From Curtobacterium guangdongense (GTDB lineage: Bacteria > Actinomycetota > Actinomycetes > Actinomycetales > Microbacteriaceae): 64,000 bases of DNA. How positions within the stretch are numbered: position 1 is the first letter of the stretch; every line of letters starts with the position of its first letter. The notes under the pieces are model-generated. The model was not told where the DNA came from. It worked only from the letters and a program-made list of their open reading frames with translations, and searched no databases. Position numbers and translations under genes: made by a program. The stretch is from assembly GCF_049341845.1 (NCBI RefSeq), contig NZ_JBMPIT010000001.1, positions 124,001 through 188,000 on the forward strand, in the 5' to 3' direction. Positions 42,256 through 50,931 of the stretch are shown here, one piece after another.

Positions 42256-42859
42256 CCCAGAACCGGCCACATACGGGGCGCGGTGCAGTCGTCAATTCGT
42301 CGATTCGTCGGACCGCAGTCGACGATCGCAGTCTGCTGGACGCCGACCGCAGTGAGTGCGGCCTCAGCGTAGTTCGACGGGTCGCTCTTGACAGAGACTT
42401 TGGGCCGAACATCCTGCAGTTGCTTTCGGCGAGCTAGCGCTCGCGGTGTGAGCGTTGCGCGGTCTCTAGACGCGACGCGCACGCGGTGCCATAGAAGACC
42501 AACGCCACCTACCAGGCTGCGAACTCTGAAAAGACCGTGACCCCGTACTCGATGGCGCAATCTCAGGGCAAATTTCTTCGCGACTCCCAGAATGTAACGC
42601 GGCCTGCTGGCCGCGCTCGTCTAAGACCGGCCATGACCACCCGACCTGACGTCTGCTGCCACCCGGTCGCCCTCGCTGGCGACCGGGTGTCGCTCGACCC
42701 GCTGCGTCCCCGACGTTCCCTGGCGGGCGCCCGGACGCCGTGCGGCGAGACGGGAGCGCGCCGAGCGATTGCCACCGCAGCCCCCGCACCCAAGGATGAC
42801 AGCAGCGGATGCGCCTTGTTCGCCCCTTCCAATCGCAACCCGAATCGACTGGACCGCGC
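42256..42859. other. Gap between queE and the SIR2 gene, with stem-loops
   Basis: About 600 bases without a supported gene. It contains a small hairpin (GCGGCC with GGCCGC, 42599-42614) and a perfect 12-bp stem at 42660-42671/42678-42689 (CACCCGGTCGCC), either of which could terminate the queDE transcript. No clear promoter for the SIR2 gene is visible. Confidence 0.5.
42660..42689. terminator. Perfect 12-bp stem-loop downstream of queE
   Basis: CACCCGGTCGCC pairs perfectly with GGCGACCGGGTG around a six-base loop. It lies about 400 bases after queE, so it may instead belong to a lost gene or an element end. Confidence 0.55.
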
Positions 42860-44833
42860 ATGAGAGAAGCAGAGTTCCCGGGCACGGCGTGGGCTGACGT
42901 CGTGTTCACCGGCGCCGGAGTCTCCATGGGACCGCCGACCGCATTGCCGTCCGGAGCGGATCTGACGGCTGTGGCCTGGCAAGCGGTCCGCGAATCGCTA
43001 CCTGATTACCAGGCCGTGCTCAGCGATGCGGCGGAGGTGATTTCGACCCCGACCGCGTCCGATGATGGCAGCCTGCGCCTCGAACACCTCATGAATCTCA
43101 TTGATCGGGTGCGCGCAGATCGTCCGCTGGTCGAAATCTACGACCTCGTGAAGGGTGGGCAGCCCAACGGACTGCACGCGCTGATCGCTGAGCTTCCTGC
43201 CCAGGTAGCGACGGTCAACATGGACCTTCTGCACGAGGCAGCAAGCCCTGGCGGCGTGAACGTGATGCATCTCCACGGTGACGTCGACCACGAGGACCAG
43301 ATCTCGACCACGATCGAGCAGTACCTCATCGGGGTTCCGGACGCACTTGCGGAGCCCTTTGTTGACGCCATCGCGGGTCGTCGCGTCCTTGTCGTCGGCT
43401 GGGGCGCCCGCGATCTCGACATCGTCGAACTGTTCCTCCGCCACCCTCCCGCAGCGGTACATCTGATCCAGCACGGAAGTGCCGAGACGCAAGATCCACA
43501 GTTGAGTGACCCTGCGCGGATCTTCCTGCAACGCGTTGCAGCTCAGACCCGGCATGGGGCAGCGCCCGAGGTGACGTGGCAGCAGGCGGACGCCACGGAA
43601 CTGCTTCGCACCGCAATGGGCCGCGAGCAGGAACGGCTGCACCCGGCCGATGCTCCACGCCGCCGCGACTGGCCCGTGCCCGAACGGGCCGCGCAGGCGC
43701 TCGGCACCCTCTCCGAATCAGCGCGAGTAGCTGCCGCCATCCGTGTGCTCTTCGCATCCGGTGAGCACGGTGCGGTGATCCGGATGGCCACCCTGGCTCG
43801 ACAGCGCGGTGCAAGCAACGACGAGATCGAGACGAACCGCGGCCGATCCCTACGGAAACTTAGCCAGCACCGGGCTGCACTGATGGCTTTCCTCTCCCCT
43901 CGCGGACGGGAAAGCGGACCTCGGCCACGACTGCACCCGAACGAGATATCGGCTCTACTACCAGCGTTTGGGCTGCAGCGCGTCAGCACCCTCTTCGACA
44001 CGGCGCTCGTGGCGCGCGCCGTACGTCGCGGCCAACGAGCGGAGCAGGTGTTGCCGCTGGCACGGCGAGTACAGCTGCTGAACGTGCGCGGGCGAATTCG
44101 CGACACGGCGTTCGACGCGGAACGAGTCTGGCAGCTGAGTAACGCGCTCGGGCCCCTGGGGCTCGGCAACCAGATCGACGCAATCACATGGTCCGCAGAC
44201 GCGCTGAAGCTGCAGGGCCGCTTCGAGGAAGCGATCAGGCGCATCAGCGAAGCATCCGACCGGATCCCGTACAGCAACCCATCGCAGTCGGCATGGGCGA
44301 TGTGGAAACTCGCGGAACTGCAGCTCCTCGCCGGCCGGCCCGCGGAGGCGCTACAGACGCTCGACAGAGCGCTGCCAGATGTCCGGCGGGCGGCGGAGGC
44401 TTCCATCCGTTTCTGGATGCTCAGCACCCGTACGGACGCCGAGCGAACCGTCGACCGTACCGCCGCGCGCGGACATCTCGCGGAGGCGGCGCGGATCAAT
44501 CCCCGCGATCCAGAGTCCCACGCCTACTTCCGGCTGATCGCGGGCTCCTTAGACGCGGCCGAAGGGCGACACAGCTCCGCAACTCAGCACCTCCTCGCCG
44601 TTACCCGGATGGCTCGTTCCCCGTTGCGGCCTATCGCGACCGCGCTGGTGGCCGCGCAGCTCATCCGGATCGCGTTCGCATCAAGCCCGAGCGCCCATGA
44701 GTTGCGTCGCATCGCGCGTCGCTCGTACCGCATCGGTTTAGATGGGGGCGGTCAGCGGGCCGCTTCGATGCTTCTGGCGTTTGAGGATGGGGAGGACCTC
44801 ACGCAGTTCCTGGCGCTTCCCATCCTCATGTGA
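42860..44833 (+). CDS. SIR2-like NADase/deacetylase domain with TPR repeats
   Basis: A 657-residue protein. The N-terminal SIR2-like domain has VVFTGAGVSMGPP (GAG at 18-20), ATVNMDLLHE (Asn 120, Asp 122), MHLHGD with the catalytic histidine (His 139) and VVGWGARDLDI. SIR2 domains in defence systems usually deplete NAD+ to abort infection. From about residue 300 the protein is helical with TPR-like repeats (LQGRFEEAIRRI, LLAGRPAEALQTLDRAL), probably the sensor part. The start is uncertain: ATG 42860 fits the family beginning, but no clear ribosome site precedes it. It stands alone on the plus strand next to the deazaguanine locus, with which it might cooperate. Confidence 0.82.
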   Translation: MREAEFPGTAWADVVFTGAGVSMGPPTALPSGADLTAVAWQAVRESLPDYQAVLSDAAEVISTPTASDDGSLRLEHLMNLIDRVRADRPLVEIYDLVKGGQPNGLHALIAELPAQVATVNMDLLHEAASPGGVNVMHLHGDVDHEDQISTTIEQYLIGVPDALAEPFVDAIAGRRVLVVGWGARDLDIVELFLRHPPAAVHLIQHGSAETQDPQLSDPARIFLQRVAAQTRHGAAPEVTWQQADATELLRTAMGREQERLHPADAPRRRDWPVPERAAQALGTLSESARVAAAIRVLFASGEHGAVIRMATLARQRGASNDEIETNRGRSLRKLSQHRAALMAFLSPRGRESGPRPRLHPNEISALLPAFGLQRVSTLFDTALVARAVRRGQRAEQVLPLARRVQLLNVRGRIRDTAFDAERVWQLSNALGPLGLGNQIDAITWSADALKLQGRFEEAIRRISEASDRIPYSNPSQSAWAMWKLAELQLLAGRPAEALQTLDRALPDVRRAAEASIRFWMLSTRTDAERTVDRTAARGHLAEAARINPRDPESHAYFRLIAGSLDAAEGRHSSATQHLLAVTRMARSPLRPIATALVAAQLIRIAFASSPSAHELRRIARRSYRIGLDGGGQRAASMLLAFEDGEDLTQFLALPILM

Positions 44834-45908
44834 CCGAGCCGCCGCTCGCCTATCTTGAACAAGCACCGTGAAGACAGCGCACCCAGCCCATCCCGCCAAC
44901 CACGGCACTGGCACATTGCGGCGCGCAATATCTGGTCAGGGTGCTAGCCCAAGATGCGGCAGAGGGCACGAATAAAGAGGGCCGGAGCCTGCGGCCGGCC
45001 TAACGGCGCGCTGCCTCGTCCGGTGCGCTCACAAGAGCGCAGATGCTAAGTCACGCGACAGTGAGGAGGAGAACGCAGACGGAGAGGAGGAAAAGGCAGA
45101 CGGCGAGCAGGGCGGGGACGTGGTTAGTGTGCGCGGGAAGCCAATCGAGTCGGTGACAGCTGGCCTGTCGGTCCGCACGTCGATGCCGGACTGAAGCCAG
45201 CGGCACCGCGCTGAGAGCCAACAGCCGGCGCTGCGGCTCGCTCAGGGGTCTGCGCCGCAGTAGCGGCCGCTTCCGAACCGGTGCGATCGGACGCAATCTG
45301 ATTGATTACCGACGAACGAGCACCTCAGCACGTCACGCGCTCAGCCGCCGAGCCGCGAGCGCCTCGACGCCGAAGTGCCGGCCTTCATGTCGGCGGGGAA
45401 GACGACGACGAGGTCAGTCAGGTGCCGCCACGACGACCGGTCAACCACCGTCGAGAGACGCTCAAAGGACCGGACTGGCCGGGGCGCGGCACTTGGCCAC
45501 GGTCGGTACCTTCTAGGCCGCTCCGCTCTGCCCGGCTCAAGGCGGATGCCAGCATCGACAGTGCTGTCCACCGGGATGAGGGGGGCGTACGCTCCGTGCT
45601 CCGTGCTCGTGCGCCGCGTGGGTCGCGGCCTCAGCCGACCCACACTCCGCTAGCGCCATCCCGGACACCTCGCGAACGTAAGTCTCGAGATGCGTGTGCC
45701 TTGACAGACTCGCCCGCGAGGAGTTGTATCAAGGAAGCCAAAAGTCTTCGCACTTCGCCCCGAGGTTCCACTCCCGGGATGATAGGGCGATATCCATCAG
45801 GCGGGGGATCTCAAAGATGAGAATTGAAAGTTCGACGTCCGGTATTGTAAGAATTCCAGGGCAAGTTCGCATGACCGAGCTTGTTGGGACCGATGGGCGT
45901 CGGTCAGA
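44834..45908. other. 1.07-kb gap without a supported gene
   Basis: Several short frames exist on both strands but none has a recognisable domain. A purine-rich stretch lies at 45060-45110. The last 130 bases before the HAD gene are A+T-rich (around GAGAATTGAAAG and GGTATTGTAAGAATT) and probably hold the promoter of the 45.9-52.1 kb cluster. A G+C-rich hairpin at about 44982-45002 may terminate the SIR2 transcript. Confidence 0.5.
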
Positions 45909-46607
45909 ATGAAACCGATGTTGCGTTGCGATCTGGGGCGCGCGAGGGCCTTACTTTTCGATCTCGACGGGACAATCGTCGACACGGAAACCGCCTTTCG
46001 TGATTCCTGGTTACAAGCGGGATATGAATACGGGCTGCAAGCAAGCGCCCTTGACGTCGACAAGGTGGCGGCGAAACAGCTCGACGGCTTATCGACGGCC
46101 GAAGCTTTGTTTGGAATCCACGAGGAAAGTCTTCTTGTCGCGATCGCGGGGTTCGCGCACGACTATCGCCAGAAGGCGAGGACGACGCTCGAGCTTTTGC
46201 CAGGCGTGGAGGACTTCGTACTTCGCGCTCGCCGTAGCTCGGTTCGAACTGCACTCGTCACAAACGCCCCAGCCTGGCGCGTCCAAGAAGTTTTCGCAGG
46301 AGTGAAATTGACGACTGGACTGGACCTAGCCACCCTCTTCGACGTTGTCGTTCACTCCCATCACCGAGCACGTCCCAAGCCGGCTCCTGATCTCTACGAG
46401 GAGGCGGTGCGACTTCTCGATGTGCCGCCCGCCGTCGCTTTGGCTTTTGAAGACTCCGTTACTGGCCTCGCCGCCGCGACCTCAGCGGGGGTGCGCTGCG
46501 TGCATATCCTGCAGGGTTGCGGCCGAAGTCGCTGCATCAGGTACGCGACTGCGTGCTTCCCTAATTTCATGACGGCAGCAGCGCACACCGAAGAGGGGTC
46601 GATGTGA
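45909..46607 (+). CDS. HAD-superfamily hydrolase (phosphatase/phosphoglucomutase type)
   Basis: A 232-residue HAD hydrolase of subfamily IA. Motif I is FDLDGTIVDTE (Asp 18, Asp 20), motif II is ALVTNAPAW, and motif III/IV are RPKPAPDLY and LAFEDSVTG. The helical cap lies between motifs I and II. It would dephosphorylate a sugar phosphate or nucleoside monophosphate. It is the first gene of a tightly packed plus-strand cluster; the next gene starts inside its stop codon (GTGA). G+C is lower than in the core region, as in the rest of the cluster. Confidence 0.85.
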   Translation: MKPMLRCDLGRARALLFDLDGTIVDTETAFRDSWLQAGYEYGLQASALDVDKVAAKQLDGLSTAEALFGIHEESLLVAIAGFAHDYRQKARTTLELLPGVEDFVLRARRSSVRTALVTNAPAWRVQEVFAGVKLTTGLDLATLFDVVVHSHHRARPKPAPDLYEEAVRLLDVPPAVALAFEDSVTGLAAATSAGVRCVHILQGCGRSRCIRYATACFPNFMTAAAHTEEGSM

Positions 46608-47602
46608 GCGGTAAGAGCCAGCCTATCCATTTCCTCACTTCTGACGGCACCACCGAGCGACGAACTCGCGCAGCGCTAAGCCCTGCACCAGAACTCACGG
46701 AAGACCTAAACGCTCGGTTGCAGCGGATCGCCATCGTCATACCCGTCCTGAACGACCGACGGGTACATCAATGCCTCGATTCCATTCGAAGCGATCTTGT
46801 TTCGGTGGTGATCGTGTCCAATGGGAGTACCAACGAGTTCAACGAAGAGCTACGGCAGATTGAACGGCCAAATGTTACGATTATAACTTCACGCACGGCC
46901 GGAATTGGGCCTGCCTATAATCTCGGGATAGCACGGACGGACAAACCCTGGATTCTCCTGATGGACGCGGATTGCACGTTTGAGCCAGGCGCGGTGGAAG
47001 CGCTGGCGGCAGGCATGGATCTCGCGGACTTCGTGCGTGGGCGAGTTGTGTTCGATGAGAAATCTATTGAGACGTCTATCCCTGCCAGGGCCCGCAGGTT
47101 CACGGAGGACGCACTGCATTCGCGCCGGATAACGGCGTATAGCCCACCTCTGCTATACCGCAAAGACGTCGTTGCGCTAATGGGTGGGTACCATTTTGAT
47201 GATCGGCTAGCATGGAGAGAAGACCGGGAGTTCGAGCTCCGGCGGCGCTCAGCGGGAATCGCCATCGCGTTCGCCATGGCGGGCGTGATACACCACGCAC
47301 CCTTGAGGATCACAGCGGATCTTCGGAGTCTTCGGTCATATGGACGAAGTGAAGCTGTGGGCCGAGCACTCGGACTCTTTCCAGCTGAACCCGCCCGATC
47401 GCGTGCTGCTAAGACTCTCCGCACCGCTTGGCGAGTGCTCTACAGAGATCACGCACCGGACGCAGCGGCGTACATCTTCGTTCGAAGGCTGGCGTTCAGC
47501 ATCGGTCGGCTGGAGCAGATGTGGACGATTCGCACGCAGAAGGCTCAAGAGGGCAGCATCGTATCGAATGCTTCGTACCCTCGGAGAGATAGACGTGGGT
47601 GA
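46604..47602 (+). CDS. Family 2 glycosyltransferase
   Basis: A 332-residue GT-A enzyme that transfers a sugar from a nucleotide donor. After an unstructured first 40 residues the fold begins with RIAIVIPVLNDRR. The metal-binding DxD is LLMDADCTFEPGA, the acceptor region is YSPPLLYRKDVVALMGGYH, and WREDREFELRRR supplies the conserved ED motif. No membrane helices are seen, so it is soluble or peripheral. It is coupled to the HAD gene by a GTGA overlap and to the NUDIX gene by a short overlap. The sugar and acceptor are unknown. Confidence 0.85.
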   Translation: MSGKSQPIHFLTSDGTTERRTRAALSPAPELTEDLNARLQRIAIVIPVLNDRRVHQCLDSIRSDLVSVVIVSNGSTNEFNEELRQIERPNVTIITSRTAGIGPAYNLGIARTDKPWILLMDADCTFEPGAVEALAAGMDLADFVRGRVVFDEKSIETSIPARARRFTEDALHSRRITAYSPPLLYRKDVVALMGGYHFDDRLAWREDREFELRRRSAGIAIAFAMAGVIHHAPLRITADLRSLRSYGRSEAVGRALGLFPAEPARSRAAKTLRTAWRVLYRDHAPDAAAYIFVRRLAFSIGRLEQMWTIRTQKAQEGSIVSNASYPRRDRRG

Positions 47603-48140
47603 GATGGACAAGAATTTCGACCAGGATCTCTTCAAACCTGTTCATTGGCCGTGGGCCCAAGTTCGTGTCCGCTTTTGGAAGACGATGCCGGACCCGGAGT
47701 ATGTTCAAAGCGTCCATCTCGTCTGCATTGTAGACGATGCTGCAGAATCAATCGTGATCGTGCGCGAAGCCGCAGGTCCGTTCACCCTGCCAGGTGGCAC
47801 ACGAGAACCGGCCGAGTCACTCGAAGACTGCGCACGGCGCGAACTCGTGGAGGAAGCAGGCGTGACAGCCGTCGGCCAGTTTCATTGGGTGGGGGCGCAC
47901 GTCGGCATCGGGTATAAAGACCGGCCGTACAGGGACCATCTCCCGCACCCATTGAAGGCTTGGGCTTGGGGTGTTGTGAGAGTAACGCATACGGGAAACC
48001 CTTCCAATCCGCCCGGTGCAGAGCAGATCGTGGAGGTCCGCAACGAGCCGATCGAGAATGCGAAAAAGCTTCTAGCCGAGCGCGACTATTGGTATCCAGC
48101 CCTCGTTGATGAGGCTGTAGCGCATTTGCGACAACAATGA
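47595..48140 (+). CDS. NUDIX hydrolase
   Basis: A 181-residue NUDIX protein with an intact Nudix box at residues 68-90 (GTREPAESLEDCARRELVEEAG, in the order Gx5Ex7REUxEExGU). It would hydrolyse a nucleoside diphosphate linked to another moiety, such as a nucleotide sugar or a damaged nucleotide. GTG 47595 was preferred because GGAGAG lies six bases upstream; ATG 47604 is the alternative. It overlaps the end of the glycosyltransferase gene and lies 13 bases before the next gene, so it is part of the operon. Confidence 0.85.
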   Translation: MGEMDKNFDQDLFKPVHWPWAQVRVRFWKTMPDPEYVQSVHLVCIVDDAAESIVIVREAAGPFTLPGGTREPAESLEDCARRELVEEAGVTAVGQFHWVGAHVGIGYKDRPYRDHLPHPLKAWAWGVVRVTHTGNPSNPPGAEQIVEVRNEPIENAKKLLAERDYWYPALVDEAVAHLRQQ

Positions 48141-48153
48141 TAGGGGACCTGCC

Positions 48154-48738
48154 ATGGCAGTGCTTTCGCATGAAGATGACCCTTGGGCGGGGAGACGGTC
48201 CGTCCGCGGCTACGCCCTCGACGAATTGATCTCAGCCCTTCAGAAGCTCATCAGACGTTGCGAGATGGAGGAAGCAATCTTGGTCGCCCGCGAACTATGG
48301 GAAACGGGCGAGGATGTTGAAGACAAGCTTTGGGAGCGGCTTCGCGTTATTTCGGTGGAAGACCTTGGAGGGTCTGAGCCACTGGTGATGCTGGAGGTGC
48401 AGACGCTAAATTACTTGCGAACTAGCCTCCCTCCCCGTTCACGTGACCGTTGGCTGATGGCTGTGCAGGCGGTGCGTCGACTGGCTGAGCTGCCGAAAGA
48501 CCGGTCCACAGACGACATTGCGGCTTGGGCGATTCTGATGCTCACAACTGGCCGACGGAAGCCCACCATTCCGGACTACGCGCTTGATGTTCATACCAGG
48601 CGGGGTCAGCTGGCAGGCAAGGACTCACTCGATTTCCTCCGATCGAGTGCGAAAGTCGGCCTGCAAAGTTCGAGTTACGACGAGCGTTACTGGCGGATTC
48701 TTGTGGAGGCGGCGGAAGAGGGGGTCTGGAATGACTAG
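48154..48738 (+). CDS. Stand-alone RarA/MgsA C-terminal-like domain protein
   Basis: A 194-residue protein. DELISALQKLIRRCEMEEAI followed by LVARELWETGEDV and RVISVEDLG resembles the helical C-terminal (tetramerisation) domain of RarA/MgsA replication-recombination ATPases. The later PDYALDVHTRRGQLAGKD is another conserved piece of similar proteins. There is no AAA+ ATPase module in this or the neighbouring genes. It may act as an adaptor, or bind DNA or a partner. It overlaps the nucleoside hydrolase gene by 8 bases, tying it to the cluster. The family call rests on motif similarity only. Confidence 0.65.
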   Translation: MAVLSHEDDPWAGRRSVRGYALDELISALQKLIRRCEMEEAILVARELWETGEDVEDKLWERLRVISVEDLGGSEPLVMLEVQTLNYLRTSLPPRSRDRWLMAVQAVRRLAELPKDRSTDDIAAWAILMLTTGRRKPTIPDYALDVHTRRGQLAGKDSLDFLRSSAKVGLQSSSYDERYWRILVEAAEEGVWND

Positions 48739-49723
48739 TTCACAACACCGCCGATCGGTGATCATAGACTGCGATGCCGGCGTAGACGACGGCTTGGCTC
48801 TCGCATACTGCGCATCCGTGGCGCCCGCACGCATCGCTGCGGTCACGACCGTCGCAGGAAACAATCGAGCTGCTGTAAGCGCCCGGAACGTACGTCTCCT
48901 CCTGCGGCTGCTGGGGCTACCGGAAACGATTCAAGTCGTTGCGGGAGCGGAGCGAATGCTTCACGGGCGCAGGCCGGACACGGCTGAACTCGTTCACGGC
49001 GATGATGGCTTGGGAGGGCAGGCGGAAGCTTTGGGCTTGCCTGACCAGGCGGAAGCCGCGCAGTCAGCCGCAGCTGAGTTCCTCGTCACCTATGCGCGGT
49101 CCCACGGTCCTGTGACGATCGTCGCTCTCGGTCCACTCACGAACCTCGCTCTCGCCCTGCAGCGAGACCGTCAGCTGCCCGACTTCATCGATCAAGTCGT
49201 GGTGATGGGGGGCGCCGTCGAGCATCCCGGGAATGGAAGCCCCACTGCGGAGGCCAACATTCGCAACGACCCGCAGGCAGCCAATGTCGTTTTGAACGCT
49301 GGTTGGAACATCACGATGGTTCCTCTTGACGTCACCATGCAACACCGATTCACCACATGGGATGCCGCGCGTCTCGCGAGTTCTAGAAACGAAGCAGTAC
49401 GCCTTCTCGCCAGGGCTTCCCAGACGTACTTGACTTTCCACGAGGGGCGTCACTTCGCTGAGCGCGAGGGGGCGCTCCACGACCCGGTGGCAATGGCAGT
49501 CGCGCTCCGTCAGGTCGAGCTATCCCTCGCGCCGCACATGCACGTCGTCGTTGACGAACGCGAAGGTTTGACGTACGGCATGACGATAGCTGACGGGAGA
49601 CGCAAATATCTCGGCTACCCCCTGAATGGTGATGAGAATTGCCAAGTCGTGCTGCAGCTGAAGGATGACTTCCGACCAGACTTTGTTGATGCTTTGATGC
49701 ACCTCGAGCCGGTTGCACGATGA
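48731..49723 (+). CDS. Nucleoside hydrolase (IUNH family)
   Basis: Ca2+-dependent N-ribohydrolase of 330 residues that releases a base from a ribonucleoside. The N-terminal metal motif is IIDCDAGVDDGLAL (Asp 13, 15, 19 and 20; usual DTDPGxDD). VALGPLTNLALAL, VVVMGGA and EANIRNDPQAA follow, and LHDPVAMAV near the C-terminus gives the last active-site residues. ATG 48731 overlaps the previous stop by 8 bases; its own stop overlaps the MFS start (ATGA). Placed between a NUDIX enzyme and a transporter, it suggests use of a free nucleobase in a pathway. Confidence 0.92.
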   Translation: MTSSQHRRSVIIDCDAGVDDGLALAYCASVAPARIAAVTTVAGNNRAAVSARNVRLLLRLLGLPETIQVVAGAERMLHGRRPDTAELVHGDDGLGGQAEALGLPDQAEAAQSAAAEFLVTYARSHGPVTIVALGPLTNLALALQRDRQLPDFIDQVVVMGGAVEHPGNGSPTAEANIRNDPQAANVVLNAGWNITMVPLDVTMQHRFTTWDAARLASSRNEAVRLLARASQTYLTFHEGRHFAEREGALHDPVAMAVALRQVELSLAPHMHVVVDEREGLTYGMTIADGRRKYLGYPLNGDENCQVVLQLKDDFRPDFVDALMHLEPVAR

Positions 49724-50931
49724 ACGCTGGATACGGATCAGTCCTGAGGGATACCGGAGCGTTGTCGTTCTTCGTCTCGGCCGGGCTGGGCCGGCTTGGG
49801 ATCGCGATGACCAGCTTGTCACTCGTGTGGCTGGTGCACGAAGCAACCGGTTCTTTCCTTCAGGCGGGGATCGTGACAGGCGCGTTCGCTCTGTGTGAGG
49901 CGATCGTCGGCCCTCTACTTGCTCGACTTGTCGACCGGTACGGACAATCAAAGGTCCTTCCTGCTCAGGTGACCGTGCACCTTTGCCTCGTAGTGACGCT
50001 AGTGCTCGCTGCGCGTTGGGCCGCGGACGTTCCGGTTCTCGTGATTCTCGCCGGCGGCGTTGGTGCCACGATCCCGCAATTTGGCGCACTGTCAGCAGCG
50101 AGGTGGTCCTTCCTGCTACGCGACACCCCATCGACGCTACAGCGCGCGTTCTCTCTCGAGTCGATTGCGAACGGGACCGTCTTCCTTATCGGACCAGTAG
50201 TGGTCAGTATCTTGGGCGCTTCCGGGCTGGCCGTAGTATCGCAGTTGGCTGCGGGAGGTTTGATCTTTGTTGGCGGCGTGAGCTTAGCGCTGCTTGTAGG
50301 CACGGCTCCTCCGACGGCGGCAGGCCGACACACCAGGGCTAGACGGGCACGCGCCTTTGGACAGGCTGTTGTGGCACTAATCTTGATGAATCTCGCAATT
50401 GGTGCTTACTTCGGCTCGATCCAGGTCTCCGTGACGGGATTTGCTGTCACGGCTGGACAAGAGGGCCTCGCAGCGGTGGTGTTTCTCGTAGGGAGCTGCG
50501 CCGGGCTGTTTGGCGCCTTCGTGTACGGCAGGATTACGTTCAAAGGCGGGCCTGCGAATCGAACAGTCGTTCTCGCTTCGATATTTGCGGCACTCACTGC
50601 TCTACTGCTCCTGGCGACCAATATCCCCACACTCCTCCCGATTGTACTGGTCACCGAGTTGCTGGTGCCACCGTTGCTGGTGAACCTTAGTGTGTTGATG
50701 GAGAGGGTGGCCGACCCGAATGCTCTAACACAAGCGTTTACTTGGGCGAATTCGGCCAGCGCGGCTGGTGCCGCGGTAGCCGCATCGATCGCTGGGGCGT
50801 TGCTGGACGCGCACGGCCGGTCGGGCGGCTTTTACGTGGTCATCGCTGGAGCTCTGCTTCTCGCGATTCTGGCGATCGTGAGCAGACCTGCCGCTATGCG
50901 TGCCCTGCGGGAAAGAACGGGAGTCGAATAG
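49720..50931 (+). CDS. MFS transporter
   Basis: Major-facilitator membrane protein of 403 residues with about twelve helices (DTGALSFFVSAGLGRLGIAMTS at the start, then LVDRYGQSKVLPAQ as the loop after helix 2). It belongs to the efflux-type MFS proteins with short loops. Being inside a biosynthesis-like operon, it most likely exports the cluster product or confers self-resistance. It starts within the nucleoside hydrolase stop (ATGA) and its TAG shares a base with the next gene's GTG. Confidence 0.88.
   Translation: MNAGYGSVLRDTGALSFFVSAGLGRLGIAMTSLSLVWLVHEATGSFLQAGIVTGAFALCEAIVGPLLARLVDRYGQSKVLPAQVTVHLCLVVTLVLAARWAADVPVLVILAGGVGATIPQFGALSAARWSFLLRDTPSTLQRAFSLESIANGTVFLIGPVVVSILGASGLAVVSQLAAGGLIFVGGVSLALLVGTAPPTAAGRHTRARRARAFGQAVVALILMNLAIGAYFGSIQVSVTGFAVTAGQEGLAAVVFLVGSCAGLFGAFVYGRITFKGGPANRTVVLASIFAALTALLLLATNIPTLLPIVLVTELLVPPLLVNLSVLMERVADPNALTQAFTWANSASAAGAAVAASIAGALLDAHGRSGGFYVVIAGALLLAILAIVSRPAAMRALRERTGVE

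Noticed and set aside
38100..44833. Complete type IV CBASS
   Set aside because: QueC- and OGG-like genes are present, but no CD-NTase, TGT or effector with transmembrane segments could be found in the neighbourhood.
45051..45296. Small minus-strand membrane protein (81 codons)
   Set aside because: It has a hydrophobic C-terminus but lacks a ribosome site and plausible N-terminal sequence. The opposite strand is purine-rich, which by itself gives Leu/Val-rich translations.
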